From assembly GCA_036351435.1 (NCBI GenBank), contig JAZBPA010000188.1:1-23545 (forward strand): DNA of 23,545 nt. Direction: 5' to 3'. The stretch comes from JAAUQA01 sp036351435 (GTDB lineage Bacteria; Pseudomonadota; Gammaproteobacteria; Competibacterales; Competibacteraceae). The position numbers were made by a program, and so were the translations under genes. The notes under the pieces are model-generated. The model worked only from the letters and a program-made list of their open reading frames with translations. It made no database searches and was not told the origin of the DNA. Positions 1 through 7,395 of the stretch are shown here, piece by piece. How positions within the stretch are numbered: position 1 is the stretch's first letter; each line of letters begins with the position of its first letter.

Positions 1-134
1 AAGTGATGGGGATATCCCACGACAGCGTGAACCGCTTTCTACTGCGGGAAGCCTATGAACCGGAAGACCTGTTTAACGAAGCCAAGGCACTTCTTGCCAA
101 GCGCGTAAACTCCCTCCGCGCGACGCTAGCATGA
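1..134 (+). mobile_element. Transposase N-terminal remnant (IS701/IS4-like DDE family)
   Basis: The plus-strand frame from base 3 to the stop at 132-134 encodes a peptide containing the block SHDSVNRFLLREAYEPEDLF. This matches what I recall of the N-terminal region of IS701/IS4-like DDE transposases, which continue into a conserved DDTVxDKPY segment. Here that continuation is absent. After about base 80-86 the frame stops looking like a transposase, and the opposite strand instead reads as a truncated membrane transporter. The element is cut by the window start, so its 5' end is not visible. It is a dead fragment with no catalytic residues. I infer a deletion or recombination joint at about 80-86. 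Confidence 0.65.
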
Positions 135-294
135 TCAATCCAGCAACGACCGCGCCAGATCCAAAAGTGATAAAAACGCTTGCTTTGGTACCGATTCCCT
201 TATCCATGATCCCCATAAAATGACCTTGTAAGGCGACCGCCACTCCTCCGATAGCAGCGATAATCGCCAACGAAAAAACGCTATTCATAGGCAT
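73..294 (-). pseudogene. Truncated DMT-superfamily (DUF606/YdcZ-like) membrane transporter
   Basis: This 73-residue frame encodes two hydrophobic helices (about residues 5-25 and 38-57) with a Gly/Ala-rich pattern, a GHFMGIMDKGIGT loop and a closing basic-Trp segment (LRAWQEVPWLR). It resembles the first half of DUF606 (YdcZ) small DMT-superfamily permeases, which are usually about 140-150 residues with four or more helices. The second half is missing because the frame runs into the transposase remnant and stops at 73-75. The gene is therefore almost certainly broken. Start choice is uncertain: ATG at 294 or ATG at 288, neither with a strong Shine-Dalgarno. It lies 18 bases after the ArsC-family gene in the same orientation, so the two may have formed an operon. 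The family assignment is from recall of the pattern. Confidence 0.6.
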
Positions 295-312
295 TTTTCG
301 CAGGGAGACGCA

Positions 313-675
313 TCAGGAAGCACTGGGAATAATTGATAAGATATTTTCCGGTGGTCTGCCGAGTGCGGCTTTGTTTTCAATGATGACGATAGGACGTTCG
401 ATCAGCACGGGATTATTGACCATGATCTCCAGCCATTCGTCATCGGTTCGGTTATCCTCCGAAGAGAGATTTTGCTGGATAGCCACAGTTTCATTGAACC
501 GGATTATTTCTTTTGGTGTTTTACCCAGCAAAGCGACAATCCTTACTAAATCCTCTTTCGTTGGCGGTGTTTCCAGATAGTGAATAAGGGTAGGCTCCAT
601 CCCATGTTCGTTGAGTAATGCAAGTGTGGCACGGCTCTTACTACATTGGGTGTTATGGTAGATCACTGTATTCAT
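313..675 (-). CDS. arsC: ArsC-family (glutaredoxin-dependent) arsenate reductase, YfgD-like
   Basis: The 120-residue product has the length and motif order of the thioredoxin-fold ArsC/YfgD family, cytoplasmic enzymes that reduce arsenate using glutaredoxin and glutathione. The N-terminal strand leads to Cys11 in the CSKSR signature. The three arginines that hold arsenate in E. coli ArsC have counterparts at Arg59, Arg94 (IERPIV) and Arg107 (GRPPE). The match to YfgD-type paralogues (CSKSRxTL) is closer than to plasmid ArsC (CGTSR), so true arsenate activity is likely but not certain. No arsR, arsB or acr3 neighbour is visible, which favours a housekeeping YfgD role. The ATG at 675 has no strong Shine-Dalgarno. 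A truncated transporter gene follows after 18 bases. Confidence 0.88.
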   Translation of the reverse strand: MNTVIYHNTQCSKSRATLALLNEHGMEPTLIHYLETPPTKEDLVRIVALLGKTPKEIIRFNETVAIQQNLSSEDNRTDDEWLEIMVNNPVLIERPIVIIENKAALGRPPENILSIIPSAS

Positions 676-933
676 ACGTTGTCCGATGTTTTGTTCCGGT
701 TTGGGTGGTGTTTTGCAGGATAACAGAACTGTAAGCAGTATCTGACCCCCATTGTGTCTGCGGTCTGTGATCGCGGTGTTTAGACGGGAGTGAGGCTGTT
801 GTACTAGACTTCACCCGATAGGGCCATTACGGTTCACATTATTCCCGAAACCCGGTGGAAGTCGTTGCGCGAATGAAGCGTTTTAGCCATTCCCGCCGTA
901 GGCGTGGGCAATATATCTGGATTAACCAAAAAA
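676..933. other. Intergenic region between divergent arsC and GST genes
   Basis: This stretch separates divergent genes and must hold their promoters, but I cannot point to a convincing -35/-10 pair. It carries an inverted, weaker copy of the ggggtcag repeat (739-750). A 23-residue basic frame at 873-944 has no ribosome site and is not called. Confidence 0.5.
739..750 (-). repeat. Short dispersed repeat, weak third copy (ggggtcagata on minus strand)
   Basis: On the minus strand this reads gggggtcagata. It matches the first 8-9 bases of the better copies at 7287 and 9694 and then diverges. It may be a decayed member of the same REP-like family. The match is short enough to be chance. Confidence 0.3.
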
Positions 934-1737
934 ATGCCGGATGATCTCGTCAAAAGTAATGAAATTCTTCTGTACGTCGATGCGACCGACCCTTATTCGG
1001 CGATGGTCAATTGCTGGCTGGATTACAAAGGGCTGGAATTCAGTGTCATTCATGTTAGCCCACTGTCGCGGCGACAAATCGGTTTTACTGCTCAATCCAC
1101 ACTGCCGGTGCTGAAAATCGGCGATGAATGGCGCGTTGGTTCGCTACAGATCGGGTTGTGGCTGGAAGAGCGGTTTCCGGATAAACCGCTCCTGGGGCGC
1201 ACCCGGGCTCAGCGAGAATTGATTTTACAGCTCAATCTGTGGGTGGATAATCAAATGATTAGTGCGCTGTTGGGAGGTTACCTACGCAACGGGAGATTTC
1301 TCGACAAAGTGCGCAACGGCTGGCGATTGAGTGCTGTGTTGAATCGAGCGCGTCCTTTTTCGCCCCTCGTGCGCCTGATCTGGCCTATAATTCTGCAAAG
1401 ACGACTCAACAATAATGCGTCGGTGGCCGCCGCACAGCAGCCCATGCATGAGATTGATCTGCAAGTGTGCCGAGAGTGGCTGGAACGGCTGGGGCAAGGT
1501 CCCTTTCTGGGCGAATTGAATGAACCCTCCTTGGCGGATTTAGGTGCTTTTCCGCAATGGCTGTTGCCGTATCGGCTGGGTTTGCATTGGCATCATGCCT
1601 TCCTCGAATTTCCAGCGATTCTTAACTGGATGCAGCGCGTGCAGGCAACGCTGCCGGCGAATCCGTTGTTGGTATCAGAGGACTTTTTAGTTCGGCCTTT
1701 CCCAGACGAGGAAAAGAGTATCGATGGCAAGCGTTAA
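934..1737 (+). CDS. Glutathione S-transferase-like protein
   Basis: The N-terminal 80 residues read as a thioredoxin-fold GST domain. A first strand (EILLYVDATDPYSAMV) leads into a helix, then a conserved cis-proline segment (STLPVLKIGD), then the GSLQIGLWLEERFPD stretch equivalent to the ES-xx-I-xx-YLE glutathione-binding motif, with Gly where Glu usually sits. The rest is an all-helical C-terminal domain ending in a PANPLL region. The usual N-terminal catalytic Ser/Cys is replaced by the DATDPYS turn, so enzyme activity is unclear. Length is 267 residues from the ATG at 934; a GTG at 904 would add ten residues. Neither start has a clear Shine-Dalgarno. It overlaps the next small gene by 14 bases, implying translational coupling. 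Cytoplasmic; substrate unknown. Confidence 0.75.
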   Translation: MPDDLVKSNEILLYVDATDPYSAMVNCWLDYKGLEFSVIHVSPLSRRQIGFTAQSTLPVLKIGDEWRVGSLQIGLWLEERFPDKPLLGRTRAQRELILQLNLWVDNQMISALLGGYLRNGRFLDKVRNGWRLSAVLNRARPFSPLVRLIWPIILQRRLNNNASVAAAQQPMHEIDLQVCREWLERLGQGPFLGELNEPSLADLGAFPQWLLPYRLGLHWHHAFLEFPAILNWMQRVQATLPANPLLVSEDFLVRPFPDEEKSIDGKR

Positions 1738-1903
1738 AAATCCCGACAGAGAATTCAAGAAACGGCAAACATTGCTCAAAAAGCGCTGGCGAGGTCGGCA
1801 AGATCGAGCCAAAGCTAAGGTGCATGAGAAAATCGATACCACTGCTGACGATGCTTTGGCGGAAATCAAGGCCATGACCGAGGCCGCCAGCAAACGGTAT
1901 TGA
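1724..1903 (+). CDS. Small charged hypothetical protein, 59 residues
   Basis: An ATG at 1724 sits a good distance after a GAGGAAA ribosome site (about 1709-1715) and opens a 59-residue frame ending TGA at 1901-1903. The product is very rich in Lys, Arg, Glu and Ala (for example KKRWRGRQDRAKAKV, then an acidic/Ala-rich helix) and is predicted helical, with no signal peptide or membrane segment. It overlaps the 3' end of the GST-like gene by 14 bases in another frame, so it is probably co-translated with it. The basic half could touch nucleic acid, but this is only a composition-based guess. I recognise no family. It is easily missed by length-filtered gene callers. Confidence 0.6.
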   Translation: MASVKNPDREFKKRQTLLKKRWRGRQDRAKAKVHEKIDTTADDALAEIKAMTEAASKRY

Positions 1904-1933
1904 CCCAAGCTACAGGCGATAACCATCATCCCG

Positions 1934-3100
1934 TTAATTCATGGGATGCCGCGCTGCAAGTACGTTTTGGTAACAAGAGACCATTTTTCGAGCCATTGTC
2001 TGGGGCGACCAGGATCGGCCATAGGCTCTGCCTTCCTGTGCGAGTTGTTCCCTTAATTGCGGGTTTCGTAACAATTCAATGACCTTACCGGCAAAATCGT
2101 TCGGCTCCTCCTGGGCAATCAAAGCTCCTTTACCGGGTTGCAGTATATCTTTGGTGCCCATCATCGCGGTGGACACCACCGGCACTCCCAACGCCATCGC
2201 CTCCAACAGCACCAGTCCTTGAGTCTCCGTACGTGAGGCGAACACAAAGACGTCACCGGCACAATAGCAGTCCAACAGCGCCTTCTCGCGTTCCTGATAG
2301 CCGACAAACAGCAGATTATGCTGCAGATTCTGGGTTTTACCTTGTTTTTTGAGTGCGCCTAATGCCGGTCCTTGTCCGGCGATGACGAGCAGCACATCAG
2401 GAATAGTTTGCCGCACTAACGCAAGCACCTCTAATAAGAAACCGATATTTTTCTCGTGAGCCACCCGCCCGATATGCATCAGCACAGGCCGATCTTCGCC
2501 AATACCGTGTTGGGTGCGAAAGTGCGTTTTATCGCACCCGTTGAAAAAGCGTTCTTCAATGCCGGTGGGAATAATCTCAATAGGGGTGTTAACCCGATAC
2601 TCCTTCGCTACCTCAAGCATGGCCTGCGAAGGCACAATCAAAGCATCCACTTCGCTGCACTGCTGACGTGTGAACCAACGGGTGACAGTACGCACGATGG
2701 ATTTCGGCAGCAGCGGCAGATAGTGGTAGAGATACTCCTCGAAATGGGTGTGATAGGTTTCGACGCAGGGCACGTCTAGCAAGCGGGCCAGCTTAAGACC
2801 GCTATAATGGGCGATGAAAGGCGTTTGAATATGAACAATATCGATAGCGAGTTCGGCGAGCGTGTTTTGGAGACGCAAGACTTCTTTTTTCCGCAGAATG
2901 CGATCCTCGGGATCAATCAGCAAATACCGGGAGGGTATCCTGAATAATCGCTCGTCCTTTTCGTCATGGGGCCCATAAGCGGGTGCAATCAAAAAGACCT
3001 CATGACTCAAATCGGTTAAGCATCGACGGAAGGTTTTGATAGAGGTGGAGACGCCGTTTACCCGGGGAAAGTAAACGTCGGATAGCATAAGAATACGCAA
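1934..3100 (-). CDS. GT4-family glycosyltransferase (retaining, GT-B fold)
   Basis: The 388-residue product is a GT-B glycosyltransferase of family GT4. The N-terminal Rossmann domain opens with SDVYFPRVNGVSTSI (glycine-rich donor loop, Gly15). The C-terminal domain carries GRVAHEKN (Arg212, Lys217, diphosphate contacts) and the EX7E nucleotide-sugar motif in SRTETQGLVLLEAMALG (Glu292, Glu300). The overall pattern resembles the lipid glycosyltransferase branch (PimB/MgtA/SqdX-like), so a diacylglycerol or other lipid acceptor at the inner face of the membrane is plausible but unproven. The start is TTG at 3100, supported by an AAGGA Shine-Dalgarno at 3109-3113 about 8 bases upstream; the first in-frame ATG would cut the first beta strand. 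It is divergent from glmS, 86 bases away. Confidence 0.9.
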   Translation of the reverse strand: MRILMLSDVYFPRVNGVSTSIKTFRRCLTDLSHEVFLIAPAYGPHDEKDERLFRIPSRYLLIDPEDRILRKKEVLRLQNTLAELAIDIVHIQTPFIAHYSGLKLARLLDVPCVETYHTHFEEYLYHYLPLLPKSIVRTVTRWFTRQQCSEVDALIVPSQAMLEVAKEYRVNTPIEIIPTGIEERFFNGCDKTHFRTQHGIGEDRPVLMHIGRVAHEKNIGFLLEVLALVRQTIPDVLLVIAGQGPALGALKKQGKTQNLQHNLLFVGYQEREKALLDCYCAGDVFVFASRTETQGLVLLEAMALGVPVVSTAMMGTKDILQPGKGALIAQEEPNDFAGKVIELLRNPQLREQLAQEGRAYGRSWSPQTMARKMVSCYQNVLAARHPMN

Positions 3101-3105
3101 GGTGA

Positions 3106-3115
3106 TTTTCCTTTA
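3106..3115 (-). promoter_or_regulatory. Shine-Dalgarno deciding the TTG start of the GT4 gene
   Basis: On the minus strand this reads taaaggaaaa, ending about 6 bases before the TTG codon at 3100. No comparable site precedes the downstream in-frame ATG, so the TTG start is preferred. Confidence 0.6.
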
Positions 3116-3186
3116 CTTCACTTATTAAGTCACTTGCCATTACCATACCTACATTGGCTTCAGAAAACATAGGAGAAACAGCCGCA

Positions 3187-5019
3187 ATGTGTGGGATAGT
3201 TGGTGTGGTAGGGCATAATAATTCCGTACGGACTACTGTTGACGCGCTCAAGCGTCTGGAATATCGGGGATATGACTCATTCGGCATTTCAGTGTTATTA
3301 AACGACGGTATTTACACGAAAAAAGCTGTCGGGTCCGTTGGCGAAAACGACGCGCAGGGGTTTTTTGCGGAAGTTCCCGCCGCCTCGACCAGCATCGCCC
3401 ACACCCGCTGGGCCACCCACGGCAAGGTGACACAAAATAACGCCCATCCTCACCAATCATACGATAGTGCTTTTTCTCTAGTGCACAATGGTGTTATCGA
3501 AAACTATTTGGAAATCCGCCAACTGTTGCGGGAGCAGGGCGTAGCGTGCACTACCGAGACCGACACCGAGGTCATCGTGCACCTGCTGGCGAAAAACTAC
3601 GAAAAAACCGGCACTATGCTGACGGCTATCCAACACACCTTGGCGGTTTTGGAAGGGGAATATGCATTTGTGTTTACCTCCCCGCACGATCCGGACAGCC
3701 TCTATGCGGCTCGCTATAAAAGTCCGTTGGTGTTCGGCACCACCGATGACTTGTCCATGATTGCCTCGGATCAAACGGCAATAGCGCCCTTGACCAAGAC
3801 AATGACCTTTGTCAAAGAAGGCGATGTCGTGAAAGTTTCTGCGGATCAAGTGCATTGCTATGCAATGGAAGATGGTGAATTGACCGAGGTCAAGCGGGAA
3901 AAAACTCATGTCCCCTGGGTGGATGAGGCCTTGGATCGGCGTGGCCATCCTCACTATATGATCAAAGAGATCTACGAAGCACCGGTGGCGGTAAACACCG
4001 CCCTCAAACTCCGACGGGTTGATTTAGAGCCGATTGTCAACGATATCGCCAAGCGCAAACTCAGCATTACCGGCGCGGGAAGCGCGTTCTATGTATCGCA
4101 AATAGGGCAGTATTACTTTTCCGCGTTGGCAAATAAATACGCTTACGTCCATCCCTCGGATGAGTTTCTAAATCTACTGAATCTCGATGAAGACGATCAT
4201 CTAATCAGCATTTCCCAATCTGGAGAAACCTTCGATACTTTGGAGGTGGTTCGCCAAGCGATACAACACGGTGCGCCGGTGACTTCCATTAGCAATATGT
4301 TCGGCTCCACCTCTCACCGATTGGCGACATATCCGATATTTCAAGGAGCCGGGACCGAGGTCTGTGTGCTGACTACCAAGGCGATCATTAGCCAGGCGAC
4401 CATTCTTTTCCTGTTAGCCACCTTACTAGGCAAAAAAAATGGCGCCCTGACCAGCGCCCAAGCCGAAGCTTTGATTGCTGACGCACACCGCTTGCCGACT
4501 GCGATTCAGGACATTTTGGATAACTATCAGGCCAAAATCAAAGACACGGCGATCAGGCACAAAGACGTGACCAATTGGTTTTTCATTGGGCGCTGGATTT
4601 ATTACCCGGTAGCTATGGAATCCGCCTTAAAGTTTAAGGAAGTATCTTATCTACACGCCGAAGGAATGCCCGCCGGCTTTTTTAAGCACGGCACGATTTC
4701 GCTGATCGACGAAGATTTTCATACCATCGCTTTTTTACCTAAGGAAGATAGCGCGCCTGATATTTTTCACTTTACTATTTCCAATATTTGCGAAATTCAA
4801 GCGCGCGGCGGCAAAGTCATTGCCTTCGGTCATGAGGATGAAACACACCAGGATATCGTCGACTTGTACGACTACATTAAATTACCCAGCGTCAATAAAC
4901 AGCTTGATCCGCTACTGCATCTTATCGGTGGACAGCTGTTGGCCTATCACTGCGCATTGGCTTTGGGCCGTGAGATCGATAAACCGCGTTCATTAGCTAA
5001 ATCAGTCACGGTACGGTGA
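3187..5019 (+). CDS. glmS: Glutamine--fructose-6-phosphate aminotransferase (isomerizing), divergent form
   Basis: Makes glucosamine-6-phosphate from fructose-6-phosphate and glutamine, feeding UDP-GlcNAc synthesis in the cytoplasm. The start must be ATG 3187, because the glutaminase nucleophile is Cys2 (MCGIVG); AGGAGA at 3171-3176 is the ribosome site. Length 610 residues, close to E. coli (609). Glutaminase residues are present: Arg74 (HTRWATHG), Asn101-Gly102 (VHNGVIENY) and Asp126. The isomerase half has two SIS domains. SQSGET, the KxKE pair equivalent to Lys485/Glu488, the KHG histidine (His504) and the terminal Lys603 equivalent in LAKSVTV are all kept. The first SIS loop, normally ACGTSY, reads GAGSAF here, so the phosphate-contacting Ser303 is replaced by Ala. 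It could be a second GlmS serving the divergent glycosyltransferase. Confidence 0.93.
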   Translation: MCGIVGVVGHNNSVRTTVDALKRLEYRGYDSFGISVLLNDGIYTKKAVGSVGENDAQGFFAEVPAASTSIAHTRWATHGKVTQNNAHPHQSYDSAFSLVHNGVIENYLEIRQLLREQGVACTTETDTEVIVHLLAKNYEKTGTMLTAIQHTLAVLEGEYAFVFTSPHDPDSLYAARYKSPLVFGTTDDLSMIASDQTAIAPLTKTMTFVKEGDVVKVSADQVHCYAMEDGELTEVKREKTHVPWVDEALDRRGHPHYMIKEIYEAPVAVNTALKLRRVDLEPIVNDIAKRKLSITGAGSAFYVSQIGQYYFSALANKYAYVHPSDEFLNLLNLDEDDHLISISQSGETFDTLEVVRQAIQHGAPVTSISNMFGSTSHRLATYPIFQGAGTEVCVLTTKAIISQATILFLLATLLGKKNGALTSAQAEALIADAHRLPTAIQDILDNYQAKIKDTAIRHKDVTNWFFIGRWIYYPVAMESALKFKEVSYLHAEGMPAGFFKHGTISLIDEDFHTIAFLPKEDSAPDIFHFTISNICEIQARGGKVIAFGHEDETHQDIVDLYDYIKLPSVNKQLDPLLHLIGGQLLAYHCALALGREIDKPRSLAKSVTVR

Positions 5020-5026
5020 GCGCGGA

Positions 5027-5473
5027 TCAAGCTTGCTGAATGGCGACCGGTTCTTCGGCGATAGGTGGAATTGAATAGGTACAAGTCACATGCGCTACCG
5101 GTTCTGGGTCGCCTTCGGAATACAGCAATACTTCGCCGACCGCTAGGCGTTTGCCCAGTTTGAGAATATGGCCTTTGCCTACCAAATCGGCGGGTTTAGG
5201 GCGGCGCAAAAAATTGCAAGTGAGATTGGTGGTCACCGCCAATTCCACCCGCCCGATCAGGCTCAACACCACGGCGTACATAACCAAATCCGCCAGAGCC
5301 ATTTGTACGGGTCCCGATACGGTACCGCCGGGACGGATAAAATCCTCCCGAAACGGCATCCGGACTGTGGCCCGACCTGATTCCAGGCTGTCAACCTGAA
5401 TCCCCATCGTTCTTACAAAAGGCACGTGGTCCCACACCAGTTGTTCAAATTCTGCTTGCGTGATGAGCGCCAT
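5027..5473 (-). CDS. PaaI/YdiI-like hotdog-fold acyl-CoA thioesterase
   Basis: The 148-residue product has the hotdog thioesterase layout: an N-terminal helix, then VRMPFREDFIRPGGTVSG leading into the long central helix with the conserved acid (Asp62 in MALADLVMYAVV), and a TTNLTCNFLRRP strand followed by a second beta hairpin. PaaI-like enzymes hydrolyse acyl- or aryl-CoA esters in the cytoplasm; the substrate here is unknown. The ATG at 5473 follows a GGGGGAAAAGG stretch. A longer in-frame reading to 5656 exists but would overlap the upstream gene by 158 bases and adds a Cys-rich non-family sequence, so it is rejected. It is the last gene of a minus-strand run with the isomerase (25-base gap) and pyrD, and ends 7 bases from the convergent glmS stop. 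Confidence 0.85.
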   Translation of the reverse strand: MALITQAEFEQLVWDHVPFVRTMGIQVDSLESGRATVRMPFREDFIRPGGTVSGPVQMALADLVMYAVVLSLIGRVELAVTTNLTCNFLRRPKPADLVGKGHILKLGKRLAVGEVLLYSEGDPEPVAHVTCTYSIPPIAEEPVAIQQA

Positions 5474-5498
5474 GGCCTTTTCCCCCACTACTGGTTTC

Positions 5499-6137
5499 TC
5501 AAATCCGCTGGACACCCACCGGCAGATTACTGACCCGCACCATTTCCGCGTCCTCAAATTGCTGAGGATGATGCAGATGATCGAGCAACATCTGAGTGGC
5601 GTCGAAGCCCCAGAATAATTCTTTGTCCACCCGAAATGTCGGTACCCCGAACACACCCCAACGAATTGCCTCTTCGGTATTTTGCCGTAAGGTGTTTTTT
5701 ACCGAGGGAAAAGCAAGGCGTTCCTCTGCATTGTCTACTTCCAATTGCTCAAGCAATTTCATCCAAGCTATCGGGTTATCGCTGCTGTGGCCGTGATGCC
5801 AAAAGTAGCGGAAAATAGCGCGTACTGCTTGGGGTCGACAATCCAACACGATGGCTAGTCGCAGTGCTGGTAACGGATTGAACGGATGCTCGGGTGGCAT
5901 CCGCAGCGTTATGCCATGGCGGCGCGCCAGCCACAATACGTAGCGGTAGGTAAATCGCCGTTTGGTGGCAATTTCCGCCGGTCCCTTGCTCTCCCAGTGT
6001 TTGAGTAAGCCCGCCAGCAGCACCGGTTTCAACCGGCAGTCCACGCCGGTCGGTAAATCAGGAAAACGTTCGAATTGCAGATAGGAAAAAGGAGAGATGA
6101 AATCGAAATACCAGTCGATTTTTTTTTGCTTATGCAT
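5499..6137 (-). CDS. 2-hydroxychromene-2-carboxylate isomerase-like (DsbA-fold, GST kappa class)
   Basis: The 212-residue product matches the HCCA isomerase/GST-kappa branch of the DsbA family. It has YFDFISPFSYLQ near the N-terminus, where Ser15 corresponds to the glutathione-activating serine, an inserted helical domain, and the returning thioredoxin half with cis-Pro in GVFGVPTF (161-168) followed by DKELFWGFD. In naphthalene degraders NahD performs a glutathione-dependent cis-trans isomerisation, but relatives outside such operons have unknown substrates. There are no dioxygenase or aldolase genes here, so a catabolic role is not supported. ATG at 6137 with a perfect AGGAGG at 6146-6151. 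It lies between pyrD and the thioesterase with 25-base gaps, so the three are probably one transcript. Confidence 0.88.
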   Translation of the reverse strand: MHKQKKIDWYFDFISPFSYLQFERFPDLPTGVDCRLKPVLLAGLLKHWESKGPAEIATKRRFTYRYVLWLARRHGITLRMPPEHPFNPLPALRLAIVLDCRPQAVRAIFRYFWHHGHSSDNPIAWMKLLEQLEVDNAEERLAFPSVKNTLRQNTEEAIRWGVFGVPTFRVDKELFWGFDATQMLLDHLHHPQQFEDAEMVRVSNLPVGVQRI

Positions 6138-6162
6138 GCGCTAATCCTCCTGCTGTGGGATT

Positions 6163-7179
6163 CTAAGTGCGCCAGGCAGAAACCGCTTCCCGGATCAGTG
6201 CCGGGCCCCGATAAATCAGCCCCGTATAGAGTTGTACCAGACTCGCTCCGGCAGCTTGTTTTTCCCTGACATCAGCACCCGTCAGGATGCCGCCAACAGC
6301 GATGATCGGCAGCCGGTTCTGAACCAGTTCATGCAGTCGACGCACGATTTGTGTAGCCGGCTCCCGCAACGGCCTGCCACTCAAGCCGCCTTGCTCGCCC
6401 GCGTTCGGCAGATTTTCCACTCCCTGCCGGGAAGCGGTGGTATTGGTGGCGATGATTGCATCTACATTATGCCTTAATAACACCCTAACCAGTGTGGATA
6501 AAGCTGCGTCGTCCAAATCTGGAGCGATTTTGACCGCTAATGGTACGTAGCGACCCCATCGTTTGGTCAAGGCAGCTTGCTCGGCCTTGAGTCCTGCGAG
6601 TAGCGGATCAAGATATTCTCCTTGCTGCAATTCTCGCAACCCCGGCGTGTTGGGTGAGGAAATGTTGACCGCCACGTAATGTGCATGAGGATAGACTTTG
6701 CGCAGGCACCATCGATAGTCATCCAGGGCTTGTTTAAGAGGCGTATCGAAATTCTTGCCGATGTTGACCCCCACCACACCACGAAACCGAGAGCGTTGCA
6801 GCTGTTCGATCAGATGATCAACGCCTCGGTTATTAAATCCCATCCGATTGATCAATGCCTGTGCTTGAGGTAGTCGAAATAACCGAGGGCTGGGATTGCC
6901 GGGTTGCGAGCGAGGCGTCACCGTACCCACTTCAATAAAACCGAAGCCCAAAGCACCGAGGGCATCCAGGTAATCGGCATTTTTATCTAAACCAGCAGAG
7001 AGACCGACCGGATTGGGGAATTCGATGCCCATCACAGTACATGGCGCGGCAGGGACTTGAGCAGTCAGCCAGCGTGCAATCAGACCCCGACATCCCCAAC
7101 GCAACGCCGTTAGTGTCCAATCATGCGCAGTTTCGGGATCAAGCCGGAATAACAGGTTACGAACCAGATCGTAGAGCAT
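6163..7179 (-). CDS. pyrD: Dihydroorotate dehydrogenase (quinone), class 2
   Basis: Oxidises dihydroorotate to orotate in pyrimidine synthesis, passing electrons through FMN to membrane quinone. The 338-residue product has the class 2 N-terminal amphipathic helix (LVRNLLFRLDPETAHDWT) that docks on the inner membrane. Next come GLSAGLDKNAD and IEVGTVTP of the FMN barrel, GVNIGKN, and VNISSPNTPGLR, whose Ser175 is the catalytic base at the same number as in E. coli. The C-terminal flavin-phosphate motifs are VGGILTGAD and QLYTGLIYRGP. The ATG at 7179 matches the family start; a longer reading to 7281 adds 34 unrelated residues and is rejected. The ribosome site is weak. It leads the minus-strand run of three genes and is divergent from the DUF3300 gene. 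Confidence 0.97.
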   Translation of the reverse strand: MLYDLVRNLLFRLDPETAHDWTLTALRWGCRGLIARWLTAQVPAAPCTVMGIEFPNPVGLSAGLDKNADYLDALGALGFGFIEVGTVTPRSQPGNPSPRLFRLPQAQALINRMGFNNRGVDHLIEQLQRSRFRGVVGVNIGKNFDTPLKQALDDYRWCLRKVYPHAHYVAVNISSPNTPGLRELQQGEYLDPLLAGLKAEQAALTKRWGRYVPLAVKIAPDLDDAALSTLVRVLLRHNVDAIIATNTTASRQGVENLPNAGEQGGLSGRPLREPATQIVRRLHELVQNRLPIIAVGGILTGADVREKQAAGASLVQLYTGLIYRGPALIREAVSAWRT

Positions 7180-7395
7180 AGCTTTGTGGAGAGCTGAAAC
7201 GAAAAGTTGAAGAGGACTATGCTGACAAGTATGGGCTACATCTCTTTGGAGGGTAACAATATTTTCAACCCGGAAAATCAATATTAGGGGTCAGGTCTTG
7301 TATTTTGATGGATCATCTGGAAGATACGGTGTCAGAGATATACACTTTGATTGTATTTTAACTAGCTATTTACCCTACACCTCCAAGGTGGTTGC
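7180..7395. other. Intergenic region between divergent pyrD and DUF3300 gene
   Basis: It holds the repeat copy at 7287-7308 and an AT-rich stretch (about 7330-7380) that should contain the promoter of the DUF3300 gene. I could not fix a -35/-10 pair with confidence. Confidence 0.5.
7287..7308 (+). repeat. Dispersed REP-like repeat, left copy
   Basis: Begins ggggtcaggtcttg and continues tattttga. It matches the copy at 9694-9715 at 20 of 22 bases in the same orientation. The two copies bracket the DUF3300/DUF2950 gene pair. From memory, similar ggggtcaggtcttg strings are scattered in many gammaproteobacterial genomes near REP-associated (Y1) transposases; none is present in this window. Confidence 0.65.

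Noticed and set aside
873..944. 23-residue basic ORF before the GST-like gene
   Set aside because: No ribosome site and no sign of selection. Likely chance.
1904..1933. Bidirectional terminator between the converging small ORF and GT4 gene
   Set aside because: The 30-base gap has no stable stem-loop with a T-run.
3154..3186. GlmS start upstream of MCGIVG
   Set aside because: The enzyme needs Cys as the first residue after Met removal, so only the ATG at 3187 makes an active glutaminase.
5474..5656. N-terminal extension of the thioesterase reading frame
   Set aside because: Overlaps the isomerase gene by 158 bases and encodes a Cys/Arg-rich sequence unlike any hotdog protein. The ATG at 5473 has a ribosome site.
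7180..7281. 34-residue extension of PyrD
   Set aside because: Not part of the class 2 PyrD family start. The sequence before MLYDLVRNLLFRLDPE is unrelated and runs through the promoter region.
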